A stretch of 64,000 bases of DNA from Udeniomyces pyricola (taxonomy: Eukaryota > Basidiomycota > Tremellomycetes > Cystofilobasidiales > Mrakiaceae). Positions 33,705-44,690 of this stretch are shown here, in pieces (position 1 is the first letter of the stretch; the number at the start of each line of letters is the position of its first letter). The stretch is taken from contig BCIK01000012.1 of assembly GCA_039545295.1 (NCBI GenBank), forward strand, positions 372,001 to 436,000, given 5' to 3'. The position numbers were made by a program, and so were the translations under genes. The notes beneath the pieces are model-generated. The model worked only from the letters and a program-made list of their open reading frames with translations, ran no database searches and was not told the DNA's origin.

Positions 33705-36476
33705 ATGGCACCATCATCTCCAATGAAATCCTATCGAGCCAGCATGGACGCTCGGCGTAAAAACGTTCTTGACTCGTACGTCGTGGATATCGTTCGAGTC
33801 GCATCACCTAACTTGACGCTCAAGCGCTTTCCGTTTCTATCTGACCTAACAACCCTGCCCCTTGTTTCGTCTTTGTGGATGAACCACCACAGGTACATCA
33901 TCCTAGGTTTCATATCTTCTGGAACATATGGTAAAGTCTACAAAGCTCGTCTTCGATCGCCCATGCCTCATTTCAACCCGACTCAGCCGACGCGTCCGGG
34001 GGACCTAGTCGGACGCGAGGGCGATCTCTACGCCATCAAGAAGTTCAAGCCGGACAAAGAGGGCGAAGTCGTCACTTACACGGGCATCAGCCAGAGTGCT
34101 ATCAGAGAGATTGCGGTTTGTCCTCGTATACGCGAGTCTATAGCTTCAACGAGGAAGATCAAGAACGTAAAGAGCTAATCAATAAGCTTCCCCTTCCTTT
34201 CCTGTTCTTTTCTTTACCTGTGTTGACGACGATTCGCTTGGCCCCATGATCTAACGATACAGATCAATCGAGAGCTACATCACGTCAACATCGCCACCTT
34301 GCGGGAAGTCATCCTCGAAGAAAAAAGCATATATATGGTCTTTGGCTATGCCGAGCACGACTTTCTTGTCCGTTCTCATTTCTCGTCCTCGTTCTCAATG
34401 GTTCGACCTCCCACGGTGTTTACAGACACGGTACTTGTCGTTGACTTTTATGCTTCTTCTCATGATCTTCCCCATTCTCTGTCCATGGTCTCACATGCAT
34501 CTACGCCTCTTCAGCAAATCATCCATCATCATTCCACCTCCCTTCGCTGTCCCATCCCTCTTTCCACCCTTAAATCACTTCTTCATCAACTCATCAACGG
34601 TGTCCTCTACCTCCATACCCATCATATCCTCCACCGTGATCTCAAACCCGCCAATATCCTCGTCACCTCGGCTGGCGTCGTCAAGATTGGCGACCTCGGT
34701 TTGGCGAGGGTCGGCAAGGACCCATTACAACCGCTGTGGCAGGGCGACAAAGTCGTCGTCACGATTTGGTACCGAAGTCCCGAACTCTTGCTGGGAGGCA
34801 GACATTATACGAGTGCTGTTGGTCAGTTTTGAGTGGTCATGGTGTTCTTCTCCGTTCAAGTGGACTGTCGCAGTTTGAGCGATGGCTGACCTTTCTTCTT
34901 GTCTCCTCGTTCTGCATCCAAACTCGTATCTTATCATACATCTCCCCCCTTCCACTTTCCCTTTCATCTCTCCCCTCTTCTTTCTCATCCTATTTATCTC
35001 ACCTCTCGGCTTTCTGCTGATTCAACAGACATGTGGGCCGTCGGCTGCATCTACGCCGAACTGCTTTCGCTTCGACCCATCTTCAAAGGCGAGGAGGCCA
35101 AGATTGACAACAAGAAGAACCTCCCATTCCAGAAAGATCAGATGGTGCGCATCTTGGAAGTCTTGGGTTCCATCGATAGTAAGTGTTTTGATTGTCGTTT
35201 CGGGGTTTTTTTTTCCTCTTGTAGACAGAAGAATGAGCAAAACGGTGGTGGGGGTGGGGTGGAGGGGGTTAAAACAGTCCTTCTTTCTGTCTCTCTCTGT
35301 CTTTTTGCTCGCTTGCTTTTTCTTTTTTTCCTTGGTTGGAGATCATTTCCTATCCCTCTCTATTTTTCTCGTTCTGACAATAATGAATCCGACCTCCTCA
35401 TGTCCATCCTTATCTTCACCTATCTCCCCTCCTTCACTCTCCATTTTCTTCACCTTGACCTGAAATCACCTTGACCTGAAAATTAGAGGAACGCTGGCCA
35501 AACCTCAGTTTCTATCCTGATACGCCCCATCTCCAACGCATCGAACGGTTCGTCTCCCCCTCCCCCCGCCTCCCCTTAATATCAATGACCTAACTCAACT
35601 TACTGTTCTTTCACTTCCACCTGCTTCCTTGCCTCTCTCTTCTTCCCTCTCTCTCCTTTCTCGTATTTGAACTAACTCCCTCCTTGTTTCGTTCTCCTTC
35701 TTCCTGACGGTTCCGCGTTTACACCCGGATGGGGGTTTCCATAAATACAGGTATCATCCCTCCCTTGCGCATTGGTACAAGACAAAAGCCCAAACGTCCT
35801 ACTCTCAACGCGGGTACGAGCTCCTCTCGGCTCTCTTTGAGTTCGACCCCGAACGACGGCTAACGGCCGCGAAAGCGCTCATCCATCCGTGGTTTACCGA
35901 AGAGGAACCGAGACCGAATGGGAAGTGAGTCCACATGTGATTTCGGGGGCGTGGTGGGGAACCAGGGAGGGAGGGAGAAGAGGAGGGAGTTTCCTTCTCG
36001 TGGACCTCTCTCTTGGACAAGAAAATTTCTGGGAGGGGGGCCATACGCTTTGCATTCAGGCTTTCCCGTTACTATTTACACACACACACTCTCCCGAACT
36101 AAAACCCCCCTTATTTATCTCTCTTTTTTTTCGCTCCAAAACCCCTTGGATCCCCCCTTCCTCCCCCCCCTCCTCCTTTCTCAGCTGTTTTGCCCATTCC
36201 CACTTGACGTATCCCGACCGACGAGTCTCCAACGACTCGGCCGATGATCCCAAGATGCAACAGACGCTACCGCCGACGTTACCACATGCGCAACCGCCGA
36301 GTACGTTACCGGTTCCCGTATACGGTTCGAGTGGACCGAGCTCGAGACCGGGAAGTGTTGGGGTTGGGAATGGGGGAGGCGTAGGAAGGGGAAGTGGAGG
36401 GGGAGGCGTTTCGGCAGGTGGGATGGTGGGAAGGGCGGTAGAAGGGAGCAGTCGGAAGAGAGGAAGGTTAGCGTAA
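33705..36476 (+). CDS. SSN3: Mediator kinase CDK8/Ssn3
   Basis: Model: 33705..33775, 33893..34115, 34263..34367, 34515..34821, 35029..35178, 35487..35547, 35751..35924, 36185..36476, 460 aa. Cyclin-C-dependent kinase of the Mediator CDK8 module. Glycine loop [14 protein letters not shown]; catalytic Lys in [25 protein letters not shown] matches the CDK8 alpha-C helix. AEHDFLQIIHHH is a CDK8 hinge signature. HRDLKPAN at about 173-180, DLG at 193-195 instead of DFG (CDK8-group kinases vary here), then [20 protein letters not shown] and [32 protein letters not shown] is the CDK8-specific insert. A Gly/Ser/Pro-rich tail of about 85 residues ends in SSRKRGRLA. The hinge reads VFGYAEHD where VFEYAEHD is usual. 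It converges on the NEDD8 gene. Confidence 0.94.
35451..35482 (+). repeat. 16-bp tandem duplication at a 3' splice site
   Basis: CACCTTGACCTGAAA(T/A) occurs twice in a row, ending four bases before the acceptor of CDK8 exon 6. Each copy contains a branch-point-like CTTGAC/CCTGA. Confidence 0.95.
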
Positions 36477-36857
36477 GATGGGATGGGGGATGTCGATGGC
36501 CTTTTTTTTTATCCCGAGGTGATTGGTTGAGATGACGCGAAAGCGTTGCCAAGACTAGTCAGCGACAAACGGAGATGGGGAACTGTTAGGTCATGCGTGA
36601 GTGATCATCACAGTGCTTTCGCTATATTGTTTATTGCATGTTTCTTTGCGGGATTAGGAGAGGAAGGAGAAGGGGAAGGGGGGGGGGGGTCAGGGATCCA
36701 ACAGCAGGGCAGGAAGAGTGAGGGATGCAAAGTTTTCGTTAAATCGTGCGGAGTAAAGTAGAATAGGGTTGAGAGGGAAAAAAAAGTAATTGGGAAGAGA
36801 TTTGAAAGGGAGAGTCGGGAAACTTGAGGGTGGGATGTAAGACGAAGAAAACAGCTT
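36477..36857. other. Short convergent intergenic region
   Basis: Between the CDK8 and NEDD8 stops; purine-rich on the + strand from 36640, with a G run near 36679-36689. Confidence 0.6.
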
Positions 36858-37794
36858 CTAGAGACCGCCTCGGAGCTGAAGAGAGCAAAGAAGGGGAGGG
36901 AGGGGAGCGGGAGGCAAGACGAACGGACAAGGGGGATTGGGAAGCAAAAGCGGAGAGGGAGGAAGCGGGAGAAAGGTGATTGCATGTGTCAGGGTGATGA
37001 AGTACACTCAAGTAAACATTAAATGAATAGCAGGGTGAAAGAGAATGGCGAGACTGACGGCGAGAACCAAATGGATGACGTTTCCAGATTGGATTCCGTA
37101 CGACTTGAGAGTGTTGGTGTCGACCCTTTTCAAAACAAACGAACCGAACGGGGTGCGAAGAGACCAACATGATTGGATGAGTCGTTGAGGGCTTCAGGGT
37201 CAAGAATAGTGATGGCAATGCCGGAAAAGAGGAAGAGGGGGTCGTACATGGCCTTGCCGGAATAGATCAATCGCTGTTGAGCGGGGGGGATACCTTCCTT
37301 CTCCTCCATCTTGTTCTTGACATCAGCAATCTGTCGTTGAAATATCGCGGAGAGCATTTGTGAGGAGAATTGAGATGTGAGTATGAGAAGTAGGTCAGTA
37401 CGAGAGAGAGGATACGGGGTGGATTGGGAGAAGTAGGAGGGTATGGGAGGGGTCAGGAGGAACGTGAGGGAATGAACCTGATCGTCCTCGTCGACGTCGA
37501 GCTCGATCTGAAGGATATATGCGGATGGAATCAGAGGCGAGATGACGAGGTCAGACGACAATACGGAAATCGTGTGGCAGAGGGTGGAAAGAGTGATACT
37601 GACCTCCTTGCCAGTAAGGGTCTAGATAGATGAGTATGGAGATGGAGTAAGTGAATCCAGCGAGGGATGATGACGAAGGGAGGGGTGTGAAGGATTATAA
37701 CAAGATGAGTGATTACTCTCTGTTTGTGAGGATAGATGTAGAAAAGGGTGGATAGACGGATGAGAATGGGTGATACCTTGACTTTGAGCAACAT
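36858..37794 (-). CDS. RUB1: Ubiquitin-like modifier NEDD8/Rub1 precursor
   Basis: Model: complement(36858..36875, 37059..37125, 37248..37330, 37478..37507, 37604..37621, 37777..37794), 77 aa. Rub1/NEDD8 is conjugated to cullins and activates SCF-type ligases. The start MLLKVKTLTGKEIELDV and EEKEGIPPAQQRLIYSGKAM fit NEDD8. The end is LVLALRGGL: Ala at position 72 (ubiquitin has Arg), Gly75-Gly76, and one residue (Leu77) to be removed by the processing protease. Numbering matches NEDD8 without gaps, with Lys48 kept. Six exons encode only 77 residues; three of them are 18 nt. The final exon carries just LRGGL and the stop. The gene is divergent from GCP2 and convergent with CDK8. Confidence 0.95.
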
Positions 37795-38294
37795 TGTGTA
37801 TATATGTAAAGGGGGGGGGGGGTTGGGGCTGCTGGTGATGATCGCGTGGAATACGGTTGGTGGTTGGAGTTACTCACTCACTCGGGATGGGTTCGCTTTG
37901 GGTTGTCCAATGCAAGGTTGTAATAGATTATACGTTGTAATACGTTGTCTCTCAGATCTCAATTAACAATTGCTCTCATCATCATTCGATTCCGTCGACG
38001 CGACTCTCCGGGCGAGGACGCCAAACCAAAGAGAACCCTTGCAGACGACGACGCGTCTGGTTCGAGTTCATCATCATCATCCGCATATCCATTCATCCCT
38101 CTGTCAGATTCAGACCCATATTCTCCAACAACCCAGGTTCCCATCCCATCCCATCCACCCACACTCCAACACTCAACTACCCATTCACCCATCCACCTAT
38201 CACAGCTTTCTTTCTCTCTCTCTCACGCTTCAACCAAATCAAACCACCCTGCCAACACACACTAATCCCCCACCACTCGAGCAGTCAGCTGCTC
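37795..38294. promoter_or_regulatory. Divergent promoter, NEDD8 / GCP2
   Basis: 500 bases between opposed starts. TATATATG lies a few bases upstream of the NEDD8 ATG. A G run (37809-37820) and CA/CCA-rich sequence before the GCP2 start are the other visible features. Confidence 0.55.
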
Positions 38295-41200
38295 ATGGCA
38301 GTTCCCTTTACACCCCGAGCGTCCTCATCAGCTCAACCTGCGCCCCCGTCTCGATATCGCGCCAATGGTGCCAAGCTCAGTACCAAGGACGAGTCCAAGG
38401 TTCGACTTTCTACATTCAGTCCGACACCTCCAGACCCTCATCGGCCCAGCTTTTGACCCTCCATACTCATCCCATCCCGCTTGGTTCCGTCCATACATGC
38501 ACACTCATCCATCTACCTAACCAATCTGCACTGCTCTTCAACTCCCATACCCATTCCTCAACAGATCTCACATACTCTCGCCTCCGTACGTAAATCGCGT
38601 CCGGTATCGACCCTCTCATCTCAAATCGAGGAAGCTGGTTCCGGCGACGACGACCCTCATCGCCAACAGCAACCTCCCCTCCCGCAACCTTCCTTCCGAC
38701 CCTCCTCGCGATCAGCTCATCAGCTTGCTCGGCCGACGACCAAGGCGGCAAGCTCTTCATCTTCAGGAGAGCACATCTCGTTAGGCAAGAGAAGTGAGAG
38801 CCTTGTCAGAATAGGCGAGCATGCGGACCCGTCGCGGAATCGGACAAGGGATAAGGATCAGGAGGCCAAGGTTAGATCGAGTAGCAACCAGCATGACGGA
38901 GGGAGGGACCACAGGCGACGTACGTTTTTTCTTTAGTTTGTTTGTTTGTTCGTTTGCTCTGACAAGCGTAGAAAGTTGTCCTCGAAGGCCCAAGCTGATG
39001 GATTGACTATATCATTCGCTTCTCCAATGACCCATCTGGCTCCTCATCAGCTCATCCGTTGCCCCCACCGCCGATAGCCGAGCAGTCCTTTTCCGTTCTT
39101 CCGGAGCAATCCTTTCACTCTCGGCCCCTCTCTTCCCGAGTACCGCCTCCAATGGCCCGGATGTCCCCAAAATATGCGTCCTCTGATTCAGGTACGCTTC
39201 ATCGCCCGTCCTCGAACCGAACGAGTCTGCTATGTCCCGGACCGACCTGACCTGACCTTGCCTCCTACATATATGGTGGATGATGTTGTCAATCTCTAGA
39301 TGCTCAGTCTTCTGCCCTCTCTCTCAGTGGAATATCGATCGACATCCAAGAAGCGATGGCTCTTCAAGATCTGCTGTTTGTACTATTGGTACGTGGTTGT
39401 CAAGACCTTCACAGGTCAAGATGCGGAGACGAAGGCTGATAAGCGCAAATGACATCTGCGGTTTGTTTGTAATTCATAGGGAATCGAGGGAACCATTATC
39501 ACCTTCAAGCCTGGTTATGATCCAGCAGAAGAAGACCAACGAATGCTTGGGGCTCAGTTCGACTTAAATCCTACCTTGGGTGAGGGTTTCCTTCCTTATT
39601 TTCTCATGAACTACTCGTTCTCCCTCGACGTTAGCAGATGAAAACTAGGAACCTGAAAACAATTGGATACTTCGCGTTGAACTCCCTCCTCAGACCCCGG
39701 CTTGTCTTCCGTCCTTCGCCGCATCCTGCCCCTCGCCTCATACGCGACGGGAATCGAGGCCTTTATCGATTCAAGGTCTGTACCATGCATCACCTGGACA
39801 ATGGACGTACCTTTTACTCATTTTGCTCAAACTCTATCACGACCTGAACTTGCCCATTCGTCTCCTGCACTACGCGTACAGATGCAATTTTCAGTTCGGC
39901 AAGGTCAACCATGCCCTTGGCAGTGGGCTGCGCGAGATGCTTCAGGTCCGTCCGACTGCCTCGGTGATACTTTATGACGTGTTGTACTGCACTTCTAACC
40001 CAATATCCGGTATTCGAACCAAACGACTCTGTTTTGTCAATCTTTGCATATGCTTCTTCCTCGGTGATTCTCACTTGCAGGACTACTCAATCCTCCTCAC
40101 TCAGCTTGAGACGCTCTTCCACACCTCTCCGTCGTTCACTCTCCAGAAAGCCTTTTTCTACCTTCACCCAACAATTCACACCCTCTCTCTCCTCCATCAA
40201 CTGACCCATGCCCTTTACCTCGCGGACGACTCCATTGTCCCTGACGATGATGGACTCGGGGATGAGGATGAAAGCAGCGAGGACGAGATGGCGGCTGCGT
40301 TGGGTTTGGGAGGAAAGAAGATGAAGGACTTGATGAAGCAGATGAACGGAGGCGAAGGCGCAGGTGAAGAAGGCGGTGGTGGACTCGTCGTAGGTGGGGA
40401 AGTTCTGAGCCTGATCTGGAATATGCGAAGGGGAATGAGTGGGTGAGTTTGATCTCCTTTTTCTTTTTCTTGTTCTCATCTTCTTCCTTCGCGTTCGTGT
40501 TCTGTTTTGGTTTTTCGTCATTGTCATCATCCTCCGCTGTCGAAAAGGTGCCTGGCTGTTTTCTCTTCAACCGTCTCTTCGAACTCACCCTCAATCTTCT
40601 TCGTGGCTCTGATATCATCTCCTCAGCGACCCGAAAGCATACGAACTCTACTCGCGCCTGTTACTCCATGCGTCCCAACCTTACGCTGAGATGCTGGTCG
40701 GTTGGATCTCGACTGGTCATCTGACCGACAAGTACGACGAGTTTCTCGTTCGAGAAGCCACGAGCATCAGTAAGAAAGCGCTCGAGTCGGATTTCACGGA
40801 TGAGTATTGGGAGAGACGATACACAGTAGGTGGTTCAAATACTAGCGGATGCGCTAAACGAGACAAATCATGAAGCACTCTGATCGATGCGTCCTCTCTT
40901 GCTCTGTTGCACTAGCTTCGGGACGGTTCCACGTTTACCCAATCCTTCAAAGGCAAGCAGCCTACGCGAGCCGGTGTGCCCGCTCCTCGACGCGGCACTG
41001 CAGGCACGCCTGACGCTCGGTTGCCTGGAGGAGCCTGCATCCCACGATTTCTCGAGCCTTGGAAACATAAAATCCTTCTTGCTGGCAAGTATCTCAACGT
41101 CATCCGGGAGTGTGGCGTGGATGGGAGAGGCGAGGGGGAGAGAGATGAAGAAGAAATTGCGAGGCTCGCTAAAGGGGGTATGGTCGATTTGGAGGATGAA

Positions 41201-43467
41201 CAGTGAGTGTCAATTTGTGGAAATGAGAGTGGGGATGGATATGTGCGAGATTTCTTGATCAGAGTTATCAATCGACTGACTATCTTTGGTTGGCTCTGCC
41301 CAGGTTCCATCGTCGGATCGAATCGGCCTACATTCATGCGAATCAAACGCTCCTCAAGATGTTGATCGAAGAGCAGGACCTTGTTTCGCATCTAAGGTGT
41401 GTTCTACTTTCGTCTGATTCAGTCAACGTGCGCAAAACAAGATACAAGGGTTACTTACCCGCGTCTCCGTCCGCCTCCGCATTCATAGATCTTTGAAATA
41501 CCACTTCTTCCTCTCGCAATCCTCTTTCCTCACTCACTTCCTCGACCTTTCGCTCTCTGAGCTTGCCAAATCCTCCCGGTCCGCCTCTCTTGTCAAGCTT
41601 CAATCGCTCCTCGAGCTGACACTCCGGACATCGGCTGGTTCGCCTCTGGCGGAGAGCGATCTGAAAGATGACGTCAAGGTCGTCATGGCCAGCGAGAAGT
41701 TGTACGAGTTCCTGGGCAAGATTATCAACCAAAAGGGGCCGTTTGGAGGCGGTGGAGTGGGCGGAAGGGATGGAGAGGATAGAGAGAGTGAGGAGCAAGT
41801 ACATCAGGTGACGACGAGTGGAAGAACAAGTCGAGCAGAGGATGTCAAGAAGGATCTGATTGGTGAGTTTAGCTCGCATCTCTGTTGTCTAAACAGACTA
41901 ACGCGCTTCTAAGAAGATATTTGGGAACACTAACCGTCTCGTCTATATTTTACTGTCTCTTGTCGTCTCCTTGTGACTCCATCTGATCTCCAACTCAAAA
42001 GCGTTCGAGGCTTTCCAACTCGACTACACCGTCAAATTTCCTCTTTCCCTCGTCATCTCTCGCAAGACGATTGCTCGCTACCAAATCCTATTCAGGTTTC
42101 TTCTCCAACTCAAGCATGCCGAACTTCGACTTTCTCTGCAATGGACCGATCATACGACGGACGATTGGCGGTCCCGAACGTATCGACGTGGCCCATCAGC
42201 GCCTCCTTCAAGGACATCGACGCGCCCTCGATCGTCGACCCCTTCCTCTGCTTCCCGTCCTCATTCCTCTACATCACCCGCTCTGACTCCTTCATCGTCT
42301 TCAACTCCTTCGTCACCCGTCTCGGCCCAGTTCGACTTTACCCGGTTCGAGCATTGGAAATTGCGCGTCTGGACGCTTCGGGCGCGCATGCTCGCGTTCG
42401 TTCAGCAGATGCTCGCATTCGTCTGCCTCGAGGTCCTCGAGCCTAACTGGCGCGCGCTCGAGACCAAGCTGCGAAATGTCGATACGGTTGATCAGATGTT
42501 GGGCGATCATGTCGAGTTCTTGGACACTTGCTTGAAGGAAGCTGCGTTGACGAAAGGGGAACTCATCGAGGTCAGTCGTCACGATATATATATCCACTCG
42601 CATGAACAAGAAGGGCAGAGGGAGAGAAGGAGAAGCGGAGGGAGTGGAAATCGAGATTGGGTGTTTATGTGTTTATTGCCGATTCCTCACAAGCATTTAA
42701 AAAAAAAAAAAAAAACTCTACTGATCCAACATGGCATCTATACTCCTGCTCCTCTTCCTCGTTCACTCTCTTTGCCGTTTTCTTCCTTGTTCCAATCCCT
42801 GGCAAAAGATCACCGCGAAACTCATGTCGCTCATTCAGAACTGGTGCTCCCACTCGAAAGCCCTCAACTCGTTCGCGCGGCAAGCGACCGAAGCGTTCCG
42901 TGCGGGCGATCAACCGGACGCAAAAGCGGACGAGCGTCACGAGTGGCTCGTTCGGTGGGAAAAGAATTTCGATCATAATCTTGGTTCGTACTCTCTCATT
43001 TCTTTCTTTTGTTTCTGTTTTGTTTCGTTTTGGGTCCTTCTCTCTTTTTTGTTTCGTTTTGTTTTCCCACTTGTTGTTTGGGTTGTATCTGTGGTTCGCA
43101 CATTCAGTGGCGCTAACTTCATGTGGGTGAGGTGTGTGTGGCTGACGATCTTTTCCTTACTTCTTATTCGCGTTTGCATACAACTTGACTGCAGGTGTCC
43201 AAATCGAGCGCGTCACGTTCTTTTCAGGAAGCGGTACGACCTTGTTCTCTTCTCCCTCTCCCTTCTTCCTTGGTTGTCCTACATGTTGGACTCAAATACT
43301 CAATCGCGTTTTGTATCCCTTTTTCCCTTCTTATCGATCCATTCCTGTGAACGTGTGTTCTGCCGTCGCCTTTTGATAAATCCAAACGAATGTGTGTCGC
43401 GTTTATGTATATAGACAACACGGCACTCCTACCGCTTGTCGTTCGGCTCGAATCTCTCCGTCGATGA
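38295..43467 (+). CDS. SPC97: Gamma-tubulin complex component 2
   Basis: Model, 16 exons, 1028 aa: 38295..38399, 38565..38919, 39051..39191, 39300..39388, 39480..39579, 39694..39775, 39882..39945, 40081..40442, 40627..40825, 40916..41202, 41304..41396, 41489..41862, 42002..42570, 42809..42983, 43195..43233, 43415..43467. GCP2 (Spc97, Alp4) forms the gamma-tubulin small complex at the spindle pole body. A disordered N-terminus of about 200 residues leads to the GRIP1 region (QDLLFVLLGIEGTIITF; KAYELYSRLLHASQPYAEML; GWISTGHLTDKYDEFLV; KILLAGKYLNVIRECG). The gamma-tubulin-binding GRIP2 region has FQLDYTVKFPLSLVISRK, ILFRFLLQLKHAEL, HWKLRVWTLRARML and VEFLDTCLKEAAL. A Ser/Thr/Pro-rich insert of about 50 residues splits GRIP2 after WTDHTTDDW, and an acidic/Gly insert splits GRIP1. 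Exons 6-7 and the two last short exons are less certain. GCP3/Spc98 is the alternative but fits less well. Confidence 0.9.
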
Positions 43468-44690
43468 ACGAAACGTGATTAGAGGCCGTGGCAATTAAAA
43501 CCTTTAATAATAATAATAAAAGAGACCCGCCTGTTTGATATCTATCCTTCATCCTTCCCTCTCTCATGATTATATCGCTCCTGGCCCTCCCTCCCATATT
43601 TGACCATTCTCTTCTTCCCTTGAAAAAAAAAGGGGGGGGAGGGAGCTCGTTCTTCAGGCTCTCAGACATTGGATCACAACCGAATATTCGACGCTCTTCA
43701 TTTGACCGTTTAGTAGTTCTTGCTTTATTATCCTTACCCTCTTTCCTCTCAGTTGCTCTCGCATTCTTTTTCTTCTTTCTTTCTTCTTCTCTTTTTCTCT
43801 CTCTCTCTTCTGCTCTTCCTCTCTTCCTAGTCTTAACTATATTCCGGGAACTCACTTGCTTCGTATCTCGTTTCTCATTCCCCCTTCGATCCTCCAGTCG
43901 CTGCAGCACTCCGTCCGTCCGTTCCATCAATCACCAATTCTCATGAACCACCATAGTCTAGTAGTACCTAATATCACTGTCCATCTTCTTTTTCTCTCTC
44001 TCTCTCTCTCTCTTTTCTTCTTCTTCTTGTTCTATACATTCTTCTTGTTCTTTCTCTCTTGTTTCAGTTCAAGATCGATGGATTCACATGGAGAACAAAG
44101 GAGGATGGCCGGGGCGCGGCCTCGGGGGAGGGGGGGGGGGTTATCGATTATCACATATCATACAAGTAAAGATTAAGCATCAAAGATATGCGGGCTCCTC
44201 CCTCCCCCCCCCCCTACCCAGCTCGTATATAGGAGACAATGACGGATGGTCAAACAAGATCTCCAGAGAACCAAGATCAAGAAAGCAAGCGCCAAGAATA
44301 TACATACAAAGCTCCTCCCTCCCCTCCCCCCCCCCCTTCCCTTTCTTTCTTTAGAGCAGGGAAGAGAACATAGTCGTCATGGAATTTAAGGAAGATATTT
44401 TCCAAGAAAAACAAAACTGGAAAGATAAAAAAAACAAAAAAAAAAAACAGAAGATAAAAAAACAGAAAAAGGCGAAACAAGACGCGATCGATTCATCAAA
44501 TGTTTACCAACACGTCGCTGCCAGAAGAAAAGGAAAGGAAGGAAAGGAAGGAAAAAGAAGAAGAAGAAGAAGAAGAAGAAGAAGAAGAAGAAGAAGAGTG
44601 AAAAGAAAAAAAAAAAGAAAAAAAAGAGAGACACATGCATCATGGAGAATCTTTTTCTTCGTCTTGCTGCCTTTCTTCTTTGAGTGCGAA
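43468..44690. other. Convergent intergenic region
   Basis: Pyrimidine-rich from 43530 to 44070, then purine-rich from about 44240 to 44640, with a (TC)n run near 43991-44012 and a GAA repeat. No credible exon. Confidence 0.7.
44556..44596. repeat. (GAA)n trinucleotide repeat
   Basis: About 13 uninterrupted AAG/GAA units, about 95 bases beyond the stop of the minus-strand orphan gene; on the transcribed sense strand it reads (TTC)n. Confidence 0.95.

Noticed and set aside
42071..42446. Alternative frame across the GCP2 Ser/Pro insert (157 codons)
   Set aside because: The GRIP2 frame continues on both sides of the insert without a stop, so the insert belongs to GCP2.
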